Source: Pseudoselenomonas ruminantium
GTDB lineage: Bacteria; Bacillota; Negativicutes; Selenomonadales; Selenomonadaceae
Direction of reading: 5' to 3'
NCBI RefSeq assembly: GCF_900142515.1
Contig: NZ_FRBC01000001.1
Location: 185,523-249,522, forward strand
DNA: 64,000 bases
Shown here in pieces: positions 33,036-45,000 of this stretch. The translations under genes and the position numbers were made by a program. The number at the start of each line of letters is the position of its first letter. The first letter of the stretch is position 1. The notes under the pieces were generated by a model. That model was not told the origin of the DNA. It did no database searches and saw nothing but the letters and a program-made list of their open reading frames with translations.

Positions 33036-36000
33036 ATGAGCATGTACAGGCGATTGATGAAACGGCGCAGTGCCATACTGTCAATGGCACTTTTCGGTAT
33101 GCTGGCGCTGCCGAACGTTGGACAGGCTTCGGATATTACCAAGGCCGATGCAGCTAAGAGCGGCACGATCACGACAGAAGGGAATGTCTATAATGTATTG
33201 GCGGACAAGATGCTGGATGATAAGACCGCATTCAATCATTTCAAGACATTCAATCTGAGTCAGGGAAATATTGCCAATCTTTTTTTCGGTACAAGCAAGG
33301 AGAGTGCAGCTGCAGCCCGTCTGCTTAATTTTGTAGATGGCAAAGTCGATATTGCTGGCATTGTCAATGCCGTGCGGAACAATAAGATCGGCGGTGACCT
33401 GCGCTTTATCAGTCCTAGTGGGATTGCTGTGGACAAAACCGGTGTCATCAATGCCGGCCAGGTGGGGATGGTGGTACCGACTCAGAAGTACTATGACCAA
33501 TTGCTGGGGAATGAAGCTTCGCTGAAGGCGGATAATTTCCTCAGTGCGGCAAGCATACAAAATGGTGAGGTGCCGCTCAATCTTGCTGGTTCGATTACGG
33601 TTGCCGGTCATATCAATACCGTAGGGGGCATGACGCTGGCGGCAGCTGATATCAGCCTGGGTGAAGGTGCGCTCCTGAACACCAAAAATACCATCAATTA
33701 TGCAGACCTGGTGAATGTGAAGGATGCCAATGGCAATGTTACGGTGAACGCTGGCTTGGGCAGTGATCTGCAGCTTACGCAGAATGAATCCGGGGATATT
33801 GTCCTGGCGGCTGTGGCGGACAGCAAGAATACGGCGGAAGAGAGCGGCTTGCTGGGGAAGTTGAATAATAAGCTGGACGGAACCGGTGTCAATATTTTCC
33901 GCATTACCAACTGGGACATCAGCAAACCTATTGGCGCTAGCATAAAAATGGCCAAGGGTGCGAAGATTGATGCGGCTGGCAATGTCATTATGGCAGCCAA
34001 GGCACTTTCCAATAATGTGAAACCGGAAAAGCCCAAGAACCAGACGGAACAGGATGAGAACGCCAAGGCAGAACTGGAAAAGAAAACCAAGGAGGCCATC
34101 CAGAATACCAAGACCCTTTTGGGATTGAAGGCGGGTATTGAGCTGGCCGGGGAAATCACGGGCAAGACGGTCAATGTAGCCGCAACGACCAAAGATGATT
34201 ATCAGTTTGATAAGGATATGGCCAAAGAGATCAAAGCAACGAATCTGTTGCAGGACTATATCAAAATCTCTGGTGCATTCATGATGCATAAAGATACGGC
34301 TAATGTGGCGATTGGCAAAGATGCCCAAATAAAAGCTACTGGTGATGATATTGCAGGGAAGGCCGGTGCTGACGGTAAGACTCCCGCTCCCACGCCATCA
34401 CTTTCGGTATCGGCATCCAGTGAACTCAATGCGAAACTGGCTTCGGAAGGGAAAGTCGAAGGTAAAAAGAATCAGTTGGCAGCGGCAACTTTTTCGTATT
34501 ATAAGAATAATGCCAATATTACGGTGGATGGTTCCTTGAAAGCGGATAACGGTTCTGTGTTTGCTGTTTCGAATGCCAAGACCAATATATCGGCCACCAG
34601 TTCCAATCTGGCCAGCAAAGAAGATACCAGTCATCTGAATTTTGCGGGCAATGTCGTAATTGGCTCGACCGACAGCCAGAACCAGCTGAATGCAGGAGCT
34701 TCTCTGGAAGCTGCCAAGAATGTTTCCGTGGCGGCAACCCTTGATAATTCCCTGGCAGTCAAGGCCGAAAACAGCATCAAGGAAACGGGCCTGGGCGGTT
34801 CGGCGTTGAACTTCGTCAACACCTCGGAAAACGCACAGCTGGCGGATAGTGCGGGAATCAAAGCGGGCGGCAATATTGATGTGAAAGCTGCCGAAACCAA
34901 TACCCAGCGGCAGATTACGGCCAATAATGGTACGGAAAAAGCGGAAGCGGAAAAAGAGTCGGATAAGGACAAGGATAAAGATTCGGATAAGGAAAAGGAT
35001 ACGACTAAGGCTAAGGACGAAGAGGATGACCTCGGTTTGGCTGATCTGTTCGGTGATGCAACCGAGGCGACGCAGGAAGCGGAAAAGGAAAAAGAGGAAA
35101 AGGAAAATAAAGAAGATAAAGACGCTGAAAAGAGCCAGACCAAGACCTCGGCTTTGGAAAATGCGGCCAAATACGTTACGGTTGGTTCCAGCGTGAATGT
35201 AGTCCTGGGGGACAGCAAGGCTGGTGTGGTCATCAACAAGAATGCCAGCATGAGTGGTGGAGATGAAGGTGCTTTATCCATAACTGCTGTACAATCCAAT
35301 CCGGATATACAGATCGGCTCCATTGCGACTTCTGCTGCCGGCAGTGATGGCAAGGCCAAGTCTGCGCTTATCAATGCTGCCGTATCGGTAACGGATATCA
35401 CGAATGATGCCAGTGTGGTCATCGCTGGCAGCGATGGCGATAAGCCGGTTTCGTTTGCCGGAGGCGACATCACGCTCAAAGCAGAGACCAATAGCGGTCA
35501 TGGCCGTCTGGATAAAATGGTGGCGGATATCAAGAACATACAGAATGTAAAGGATAAGCTGCTTTCTTTCTTTACGGCCGATAAGTGGAAGGAACCCAAA
35601 CAGCATGTGACGGATTTCTTTGCTGCGTTGGAAAATCTGACGAACATTGCTCAGGACCCGACCGCTTTCCAGACTTTGGTCAGCCGGGGGAATACTCTCT
35701 ATGAGGATTTGAAGAACAATGCTACGGAATTGGAAAAAGCAGGCATTGATATTTCGAAGACGCTGGAGGCCATTGGCAATCTGACAAATCCGGCCAAGGT
35801 AGCGAATTATTATGTAGACAGTGCCACCAGTTCCAATATGGTGAAGAACCGGGAAAAGAATACTTCCGCAGGCGGCAGTGCGGCTTCGGTATCGTTGGCC
35901 GGGGCAGTGAATGTGGTTTCACTGGATGACCATGCCCGCGTGTTGGTGGGGCGGCAGGCTCAGTTTGAAGCAGAGGGTGATCTGGCAATCAGCAGCAGCG

Positions 36001-39000
36001 TGAACAAGAGCGATATCGCCATGAATGGTCACTTGAAACCCTCTGGGGCAGCAGCAACGTCTGTCGGTGCTGTGGTCAATGTATTCAACAATCGCTCAGA
36101 CAGCGTACTGGCCGTAGCGGATAAAGCACAGCTTACGGGCAGTGATGTATTCCTGACGAGCAAGAACAATATCAACCATTACCTCCTGAATGGTGGTTCT
36201 GGTTCTGCAGCCAATAATTCCAATAAGACCGGTGAAAATGATACCGTTGCAGATACTACGGCCTTGCAGGGGACTGTCAGCTATGTCGGCGGCGAAAGCC
36301 TGGCTATCGTATCGGTAGATACCGGGGCTGTGATAACGGCAACCGGCGAGACGACCAAGGCCGACAACCAAAAAGCGATTGATGAGGCGTGGAATAAGCT
36401 TTCAGCAGAAGAACAGAAAAAGCAGAAAAAAGAGACTGCCAAGGAATCAGGTGTGGCGGAAATCAAGGCTCAGAATGATACCAGAGTCCTCAATCTCGCC
36501 GGCGGCCTGGCTTATGGCAATGGCTCCAAGGGCATTGGTGCGTCCGTGGCGGTAACGAACTTTGATGTGAAGACCCTTTCTGCCGTGAGTGATAATAATA
36601 CCAGCAGCAAAGATGAGATTGGTTCGCTGGCACGCACGCTATCTATGCGTGGCGATGCGAATCTGAAGGCTGCGGATTATTTTGGCTCTGCCGGGACTAA
36701 GGCAGGCGCTATTGATGTGCATAGCCTGGCTATGAACGCTACCGCGGATGGTTATATCCACAGCGTAAGTGTAGCCGGTGGTGTCATTGAACAGACGGAC
36801 AACGGCAAGTCCGGCGGCTCCCTGGCCAATTTCGTTTCCAATACCAGCGGCAAGTTCAGCAGCTTCAAGGATGGCTATCAGAACTACTTCAAGCCCGATG
36901 AAAAACAGGATAAGGGTTCGGTATTCAGCCGTACCATGGAAAGGTTTAACAATAGCCAGAAGGATAAGGACAAACAGGAAACCGGTGTGGCCAACATGAC
37001 GGGCGGGCAGACCATGCCCAGCTTCACGCTGGCCGGGGCTGGCAGCGTTTCGGTGAACCTGTCGGCAAATCAGACGAAATCTGTCTTGCAGGATGCCAAT
37101 GTCACGCTGCGCTCGAATGGTGAAGATGCGGCAGCTTTGGCCAACAAGGCTTCCGATTCGTTATTCCTTGGTGCCTGGAGCGGCGGCGCAGCTTTAAGCT
37201 TCCAGAATATCAAGCTGAAGAAGAATACATCGGATTCAGCTACCACCGTAGGCATTGCCGGAGCTGTGGCGGTGAACAGTGTCACGAGTGATGTGCTGGC
37301 TCAGGTTAAGAACAGCAAGATCCAGGAAAAGAATAATGAACAACAAGGCAGTTTCGAGAACACCGCGGAGAAGAAAGGCGCTTTGTTTGCTGGCGGTGTA
37401 GGGCTGGCTGTGTCGCAGGCCAGAAAGAACAGCTATAACTTCACAGGGGCGGCATCCACTTCGGTGAATATCGGCAGCAGCAATGTCGATGCGCAGGTAG
37501 TGGGCTCTAATGCAAACACGAAAAACATCACCAATAAAGCCATGGATACCGATACGCAGGTTACGGGCGGCGTGAATCTATCGGTAGCGGCTGGCGGCAA
37601 TGGTGCTACTGCAGCTGGTGGTACGGTGGCGTTTGCCCATCTGAAAAACAATGTAAATGCGTTGTTGGATGGCGGCACTTATCTTGTCCTGGGGAATCTG
37701 CGCAATGAAGCAATCGCTTCGCTTACTCAGGTAGGTGGAGCCGTAGGCGTATCGGTAGCGGCACCTAAAGATGGCAGCAGCTATGGCTTCCAAGGCGTAG
37801 CTGCCTATAATCGGTTGGAAAATAATACCAAGGCATTGATCAAAGGTTCTGCGACGATTAGTGCAGATGCTGTGCAGAATCTTGCGCAGGATCAGGCAGC
37901 GGATAACACCAGCGATTACAAGAAGTACAATGCAGCCCTGCAGCAGGCGGATGTTGATGTCGAAGGGGACAGCTACACAGATCAGCTCGAGCAGAAGAAC
38001 AACGAAGATACCAAGGCCATCAATGAGGATTTGGCGAAAAAGGGCCGCTATGGCAACAAAATCATCACCGCAGCCGTCGGTCTGGCTTCCTCGAAAAATG
38101 GTTCGGGTCTTGCTGCTATGGCAATCAGCGATGTGGATAATAATTTCTCTGCCCAAATTGAAAGTGGCTCCCTTACGCTGTATAATGTTGCCCAGGATGC
38201 GCTGAAGGTCCGTGCCTATTCCAATACGTTGGATGTGAATACGGCCGCTGGTGCAGCTGTGTCCAAGAGTGGCTTTGGCGCAGCGGGTTCATTGAGCTTG
38301 CAACTGACGGATAATGATGTTATTGCCGGCGTAGAGAATGTCAAGAACTTATCGGCCAAGGGCGTTTCGATAGAGGCCGGTACGGGCGCATCGGAAATCA
38401 ATGTGGCTGGACAGGTGAGTGTTACGGGCGGTGCTGCCTTTGGCATGGCCATGGCTTATAATCTCCTGAATAATGATACCAATGCTTACCTGAAGGACAG
38501 CGCGATAAATCCTGACCTCAAGGCTTTTGACCCTGGCAGTACTATGCTTGCCGTCCAGGCAGACAGCAAGGCTTCCGTTTATGCTGTGGGAGCAGGTGTA
38601 GGCATTTCCAAAGGGTTGGGGCTGAATGGTGCCTCGGCAATCAACCGTGGCCATAATTCAACGACTGCCCTGGTGGAAAACACCAAAGCCAATGCGATAA
38701 AGAAGGTAGATGTAACCGCTGCGGATACCTCGAAGAAACTGGCCGTAGTGGGTAATGTGCAGGGCAGCGGCACGGCTGCTATAGGCGGTGCGTTTGTCTA
38801 TAACGATATCGGCAGCAGCTCCGAGCATCAGAAAACCAGCGCTGCGCTCAAGAATAGTTCGTTGACGGGCGTCAATGGTGGAAATGGTGATTTGACGGTA
38901 ACGGCCAAGGATGACAGCAAGCTGACCACCGTTGGTGTAGGTGTAGGCCTCAGCACCGGTGTAGCTGCTGTACAAGGTGTGGCTGCTCTGACCAGCATCC

Positions 39001-42000
39001 AGAAAGATGTGGAAGCTTCGATTGAAGGCTCCAATATCGGTAGTGGGAACAGCCGGTTTGCGGTAACCGCAGCCGCAGATACCCAAGATAATCTGCGTGC
39101 CGTAGCAGCGGTACTGTCGGCTTCCAAGAATGCTGCTATTGGTGCAGGCTTAGTCATGAACACCGACAAGGCGGTGACCAGTGCACAGATTTCCGGCGGC
39201 AATCTCTTTACCACCGGACTCACGATCGATGCAAAAGGTCTTTCGACCATCCATAACATTGCAGCTGGTGGCGGCATCGCAGCCCAGGGTGCCGGGATTG
39301 TCGGTTCTGTGGCCATCAATGATATCCAGACGAAAAACCGTGCTGTCCTCAGCGGCAATGCAGTCGTAGATGCTTCTGGTGACAGTGTGCTCATTACCGC
39401 TCGCGGTGATGAAAACATCAAGAATATCGTGGGTGTTCTGGCTGCTGCTGGACAAGGGGCTGGTGTTGGTGCTGCTGTGGCGAAAAATACCATAGCAAGT
39501 GAGAACTATGCTGCTGTTGAAGGTGAGAATACTGCGGTTACAACGTCGAATACGAAAGACAGGAAGGTAAAGGATAAGCTGGATAATGCCGATCAGGCGA
39601 TTGTGGGTCAACTGGCTTCGGCAGCAAAGGACAAAGATAATAAGTCCAGTGCCGCTGATGGTGAAAAGATCCTGGACTCTGCCGCAAACCTGGCTGACCT
39701 GCGGGGCGAATCCACCTATAAGGGGATTGCTGTGTCTGCTTCCGGCACGCATACCATCAAGTCCATGCTGGTCAATGCAGGGGTTGCCGGACAGGGGGCT
39801 GCGATAAACGGTACCTTCAATGTCAATGAAATTGGCGGTTCAACCAAGGCCGTGACCGATAAAGCAGCTCAGCTGTCCACAGATGCGGATGTCAATATTG
39901 CAGCGCGCGATTATACCAATTCCTATGGCCTTGTCGGCACGGTCAGCGCGGCTGGTCAGGGCGTTGGTGCCGGTTTGGGCAGTGACAGCCAGACAATCAC
40001 GCGGGAGACCACGGCACTGCTTGTGGGGAGAAATACGGATGGAGTCAACGACGTAATCGCGCGCAATCTGAATGTCGAAGCAACTGGCTGGCAGGGGATT
40101 GCTTCTCATGCTGCTGGTATTGGCTTTGCCGGCATGGGGGCAGGTCTTATCAACGGGACAGGTGTCTATGACTTGCGTTCACAGACGAATGCCAGCGTCA
40201 AGAATGTCAATGCACTTCTGGAGGGCAATCTGGATGTGCTGGCTGACCATCATGGCAAAATCTATAGTGACATCTATTCCTTGGGCGTTGCCGGGGCAGG
40301 TGTTGGTGTTGGCACTGGCGTAGCTGTGGTCAAAGAAGACAGCCGTGTGAAAGCGGAAATGGAATCTGTGGATGCAGGTTTCCAGGTCAGGGGAACGGGC
40401 AATAAGAATCAGGCAGCCGTAAAGGCACTGAATGACACCCGTCTTACCTATGAACTTTACAATATTGGCGGCGGTGGTATCGGCGGACTGGCCGGTTCCA
40501 TCGGTGTGGCGAATGTCACAGGCGATGTGACGGCGCGTATGGTCAATAGTTCCATGAAGGCTGCTTCAGGGAACTGGGCTGGCTATTCCAATGTTGACCC
40601 GGCCAAGATAGAAGTGCTGGCGCAGAATAAACTGAGCTTCCATAATACTGCCTTTACGGGTGCATTAGGCCTGGGCGCTGGTGTGGGCGTAGGTGTGGTC
40701 ATCAATACCTTAGACGGCAGAGTGGCGGCCATTCTGGATAACGCTGACCTCAAAGCCGGGGAAATCGGCATTCAGGCAAAAGACGAGCGCAATATCGAGC
40801 AGAGTGCATACAATGCCTCTGCCGGCTCCGTGGGCGCTTCTGCCAACGTGATGATCATAAATATCGGACAGAAGCTGGCTGATCGCTATGAATCGGCTGC
40901 GAATAAGGGCAAGGAAGCAGATGGCTCGCAGGTGAATACCAGTGACTTGTTGAATCGGGCCAATCAGGCGACTAAGGGCAACCAGCTCAACAGCTCCACT
41001 ACGGACGGCCGGACTGGCAGCAGCACGGCAGCCGTGGCTGATGGCGGTGGCAAGAGCGGTTCTGGTGTAAGCCTCACGATAAGCGGCTCCAAACTGATTT
41101 CGAACACGGGCAATGTCCTTTTGGATAGTGGTGTCCTCAATAATGTATTGCAGGAAAATAAATCCGTTGCCATCGGCGGTGCAGCCCTCAATGGTGCTGT
41201 AGGCATTTTGAACAACGCCAGCAAGGCTACGGTTGATCTGACCAATACGAATGTACAATCTGCTCAGGATATAAAATTGAAGAACCAATTGTCCGGGACG
41301 AATGAACTGAAGATTCGTCAGGGCGCCGCAGCACTTTCTGGTGCTGCAGGTATCGCTTATGCAGGCATGAACAGCAATGCAGAGACTGTCTCGGCGATTC
41401 ATGGCGGCAGTTTGGAGGCAAAAGGAAGCCTGTCGCTATATAATACGGACAATATTTCTGCCAAGCTGAATGCGATTGGCGTGACTCTCAGTGCTGGCAA
41501 GGCCGGCAGCGCATTGCTGGCGGAAAACAGCGGTACGGGCAGGAATGCGGTTACTATTGACCAGCAGGCAAAACTGGTCAGTGGCAGTGATTTGGATATT
41601 CATGCGCAGAGTGCACCGCAGATAGAACTTTCGGCTATTGCCGCCAGCGGCAGCCTGGCTTTTTCGGGAACTGGTCTGGCTGCCCGGGCAGGTTATACCA
41701 GCTCGGCAACTGTGGACATCGGTAAGAAAAGCACACTGTCTGCACCTACGCTGTATATTTCTGCTGAAAACGACCCGCAGGCAAGCACCAAGGTCGGTTC
41801 ATCGGCAGCAGGCATGATTGCCGCCATGTCCGCTACGGATGTTGACAATACGCTGGGGACAAAGGATAATTATGCCAAAACTGCACTGAACATTGGCGAT
41901 GAAACGACGCTGAATGCAAAAGACATAACGCTTCTCAGCAGATGGAATCCTCAGCAGAAGCTGGAGTTGTTATCGCTGAATGCCGGCAGTGCGACGATTG

Positions 42001-45000
42001 GTGTGACCATGGGGAACTTGTCTTCCTATGGTACAAGTGATGTTTATGTAGGCAGGGCATCGTATCAAAAAGATGCTTCCCTGTGGGCTTTTGGTCAGGG
42101 AAATATTGAGCAGACTGGTCTGGTGGGGGGCATGACGGCAGGCGGCCTGGCCTCCGGCAGCAATTTCCTCAATGCCGATCGCGATGTCAGGACTAATGTT
42201 CGGTTGGACGGTTATCAGAGCAACAGTGCAAATCTGAACTATGTCGTGGCATCTGCTTCGAATTTCCTCAATCAGGATTTCAAGGCTGTGGGCTACGGGG
42301 CAGGTTTTGCTACGATTTCTCCCTGGACTGCGGTAATCAACGACAACGAAAGCCGTGAAGCTGTGACAACCCTTGGTGGTACCTGGAATCTTTCGGGACC
42401 GATGACGGCTCTGGCACAGAACGTGGATAACAAGGCGGATCTTACCGTAGATGGCAAGAATGCAGCTGCCGTAGGACTCAGCGCTGTGTCCCTTACCCGC
42501 AAGACGGATACTGCCGCTAAGGTGGTTCTGAATCCGGGGATAAACGTCACAAGCACAGATGCACAGATGTATTACGCTAGTAATGAAATCGCAGTCAATG
42601 AGACTGTGGATGCTGCAGGTTATGGCGGTGTGAACGGTTCTGGCAGCAAGCTGGACAACAATGCGTCTTATCGGGCTTCGATTGAAACGGGCAATACGGG
42701 AAGTGGTAACGCTAACTTCACGGTAAATGGTACCTATGCCGGCATCACGATGAATGCTGATACTACGGGCAGCATCAAGGCCAGGAATCAATTGGAAGCT
42801 GGCGGCGCCGCTTCGCTGATCAAAGCGCAAAGCAGCCATAATCTGGCTTATGATAATGCGGTAAAGCTGAAAAATTCTAACCTTAAAGCTCCGGGCAGCA
42901 CGTCGGATATTAATCTGGCAGCGTCTGATAATACGACGCTTGACCTTATTGCCGTGGCCAATATCCAGGGTGGCTTGGGTGGCAAGGCGACGACGGTCAA
43001 TGACAGCGTGCTCAGGCGCAGCAATAATGTTTCACTGGAAGGCAGTTCCATATTCAGCGGACGGGATGTGAATCTGTTCGCTGGTGCCACTAGCGAAGGT
43101 GAAATGGGACAACTGAACATGCAGCTTCTCGCGGATGTGTATAATCGTACGGCGATTCCGGTAAAGACGAAGCCTTATTATACGAATTCCATGTCTCAGG
43201 CCAATCAGGTGAATATCGGCCGCGGCAGTAAAATTGAAAGCGTGAGGAATATCGACCTGAAGGCCGATAGCGGCAGGGAAGCCATTGCAGAATCGGCTTA
43301 TGTTTATACAACCTATACATCTAACCTCAAAAGTAATCTTATTACGGTATTGCCCCAAGACAAGAACAGTCGCGAACAGCAGGCAAATTTCATCACGGTT
43401 GATGGCAGTTTGCTGGCTGGGTTGTACAATGCATTGGAACTGGAAATTATCGGCAAAGCTGAAGATGGCAGCATAAAAGGCAATGTAATCAAAGGCCGGG
43501 AATGGTTCAATCCGCAAAGTATTTCCTTTGGCAGTCAGCAGACCGTAGCGAATCCGTATCTGAAGGAATATAATGAACTCCTGCAGGCAGAAAAGCAGAT
43601 GGCTGCAAATGATAAGACTAATATAAAGCAGACTTATAGTGCAGAGCTTGCCAATCTGTTAGCATTGATGGAGAAAAAAGGTTTTGCCATCAAGAAGGGC
43701 AATTCCTATGAAGTCCTGAAAGAAGCTAAGGTATCGGCTGTTACCCTGCCGGGGATCACCGTATCCGGCGGCAATATCACGTTCTCGACCCAAAGCATAA
43801 AGGGAAGCGGCTCCATCAAGGCACAAGTTGCGGATAGTATTGTGATTCGCGACAAATCCAATGGACGTCTGGTGGTAAATGACCTCACACTGGCTACGGC
43901 CGGTGGCCAGGTGCTCCTGAATGGCGCCGATTACACGGCAGCGAATGTACAGTCGGCCAAGAACAGCCAATCTCCAGTCATCCGCATTCAGAAAACTGGC
44001 GGCAACGGAGTTGGCGCAGATGTGCATCTTCAGGGAAGTATTATCAATAATACGGGCAAGGTGCAGATTGCGAACCAGGTAGGTGATATTCTGACGACAG
44101 GGCAGGTTTCTTCGGCCTATGCGACGGAAATCAGTGCTCCGAATGGCAGCTATCGTCAGGCAACTGCTGGTTCCTATCAGGTAGTGGGTGTTGATCCTCT
44201 GGCACCGTATACCTTTGGCAGTGAACTGTTTGCTCAGGAGCTATATCGCTACTATGCAGAAAAAGTTGTAGGAGAGCTTAATAGAGCCGCATCATTGTGG
44301 CTTGTGTACGGTATGGAAGATTCCTATTACCAAGGGTATCTTACCAATACGGTACAGGAAGTGTTCAACCGCATGAAGAAAACGGAGGCCGGCCGGGCAG
44401 AAGTACAAAGGATATTGGGGAGTTATTATGACAAAAATGCTTCGAAATTGAGTGCACAGGCCATAGAATACCTTAAGACGAAGTATAGTTCGCCCTCACC
44501 GGAAGCCAGTATTGTAGCTGGTGGTGATGTATCTATTTCGGCTCAGAATATCATTGTGAATGGCCTGATTCAAAGTGGCTACAATACCTATCGTACGGAT
44601 ATTGATGCCGCAAAAGTTACAGCTCTGGAACAACAGGTCGATAAGAACAAGAAGCTTACCGACAGTGATGTATTGGGCAACCAGGCATTCCTGGTCAACA
44701 AGACGGGAGCAGCACAACTTTGGAATTCGGGACAAAAGGTATTTGAAGGTGTAATCAATACCTATTATAACCCGTATACAGGACATCTTTTGACGGCGGA
44801 TACCTATGTCAAGGGCGGCAATATCTATCTGCAGGGGAATGTATTTTCCTCGATTGCCGGAACAGGGCGCATCCTGGCGGCAAAAGGAGCGGCTGATATC
44901 ACCGTGGATGCTGCGAATTTGAACAAAGACCTCTACGTTGGTGCTATCACCAATAACTATCGCAACGGCAATATCTTTATTAACGGCAAGCAGCAGACCG

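Noticed and set aside
33081..34328. A 415-codon frame antisense to the start of the giant exoprotein
   Set aside because: It opposes the signal peptide and TPS domain, which are well supported; no RBS or motif is seen.
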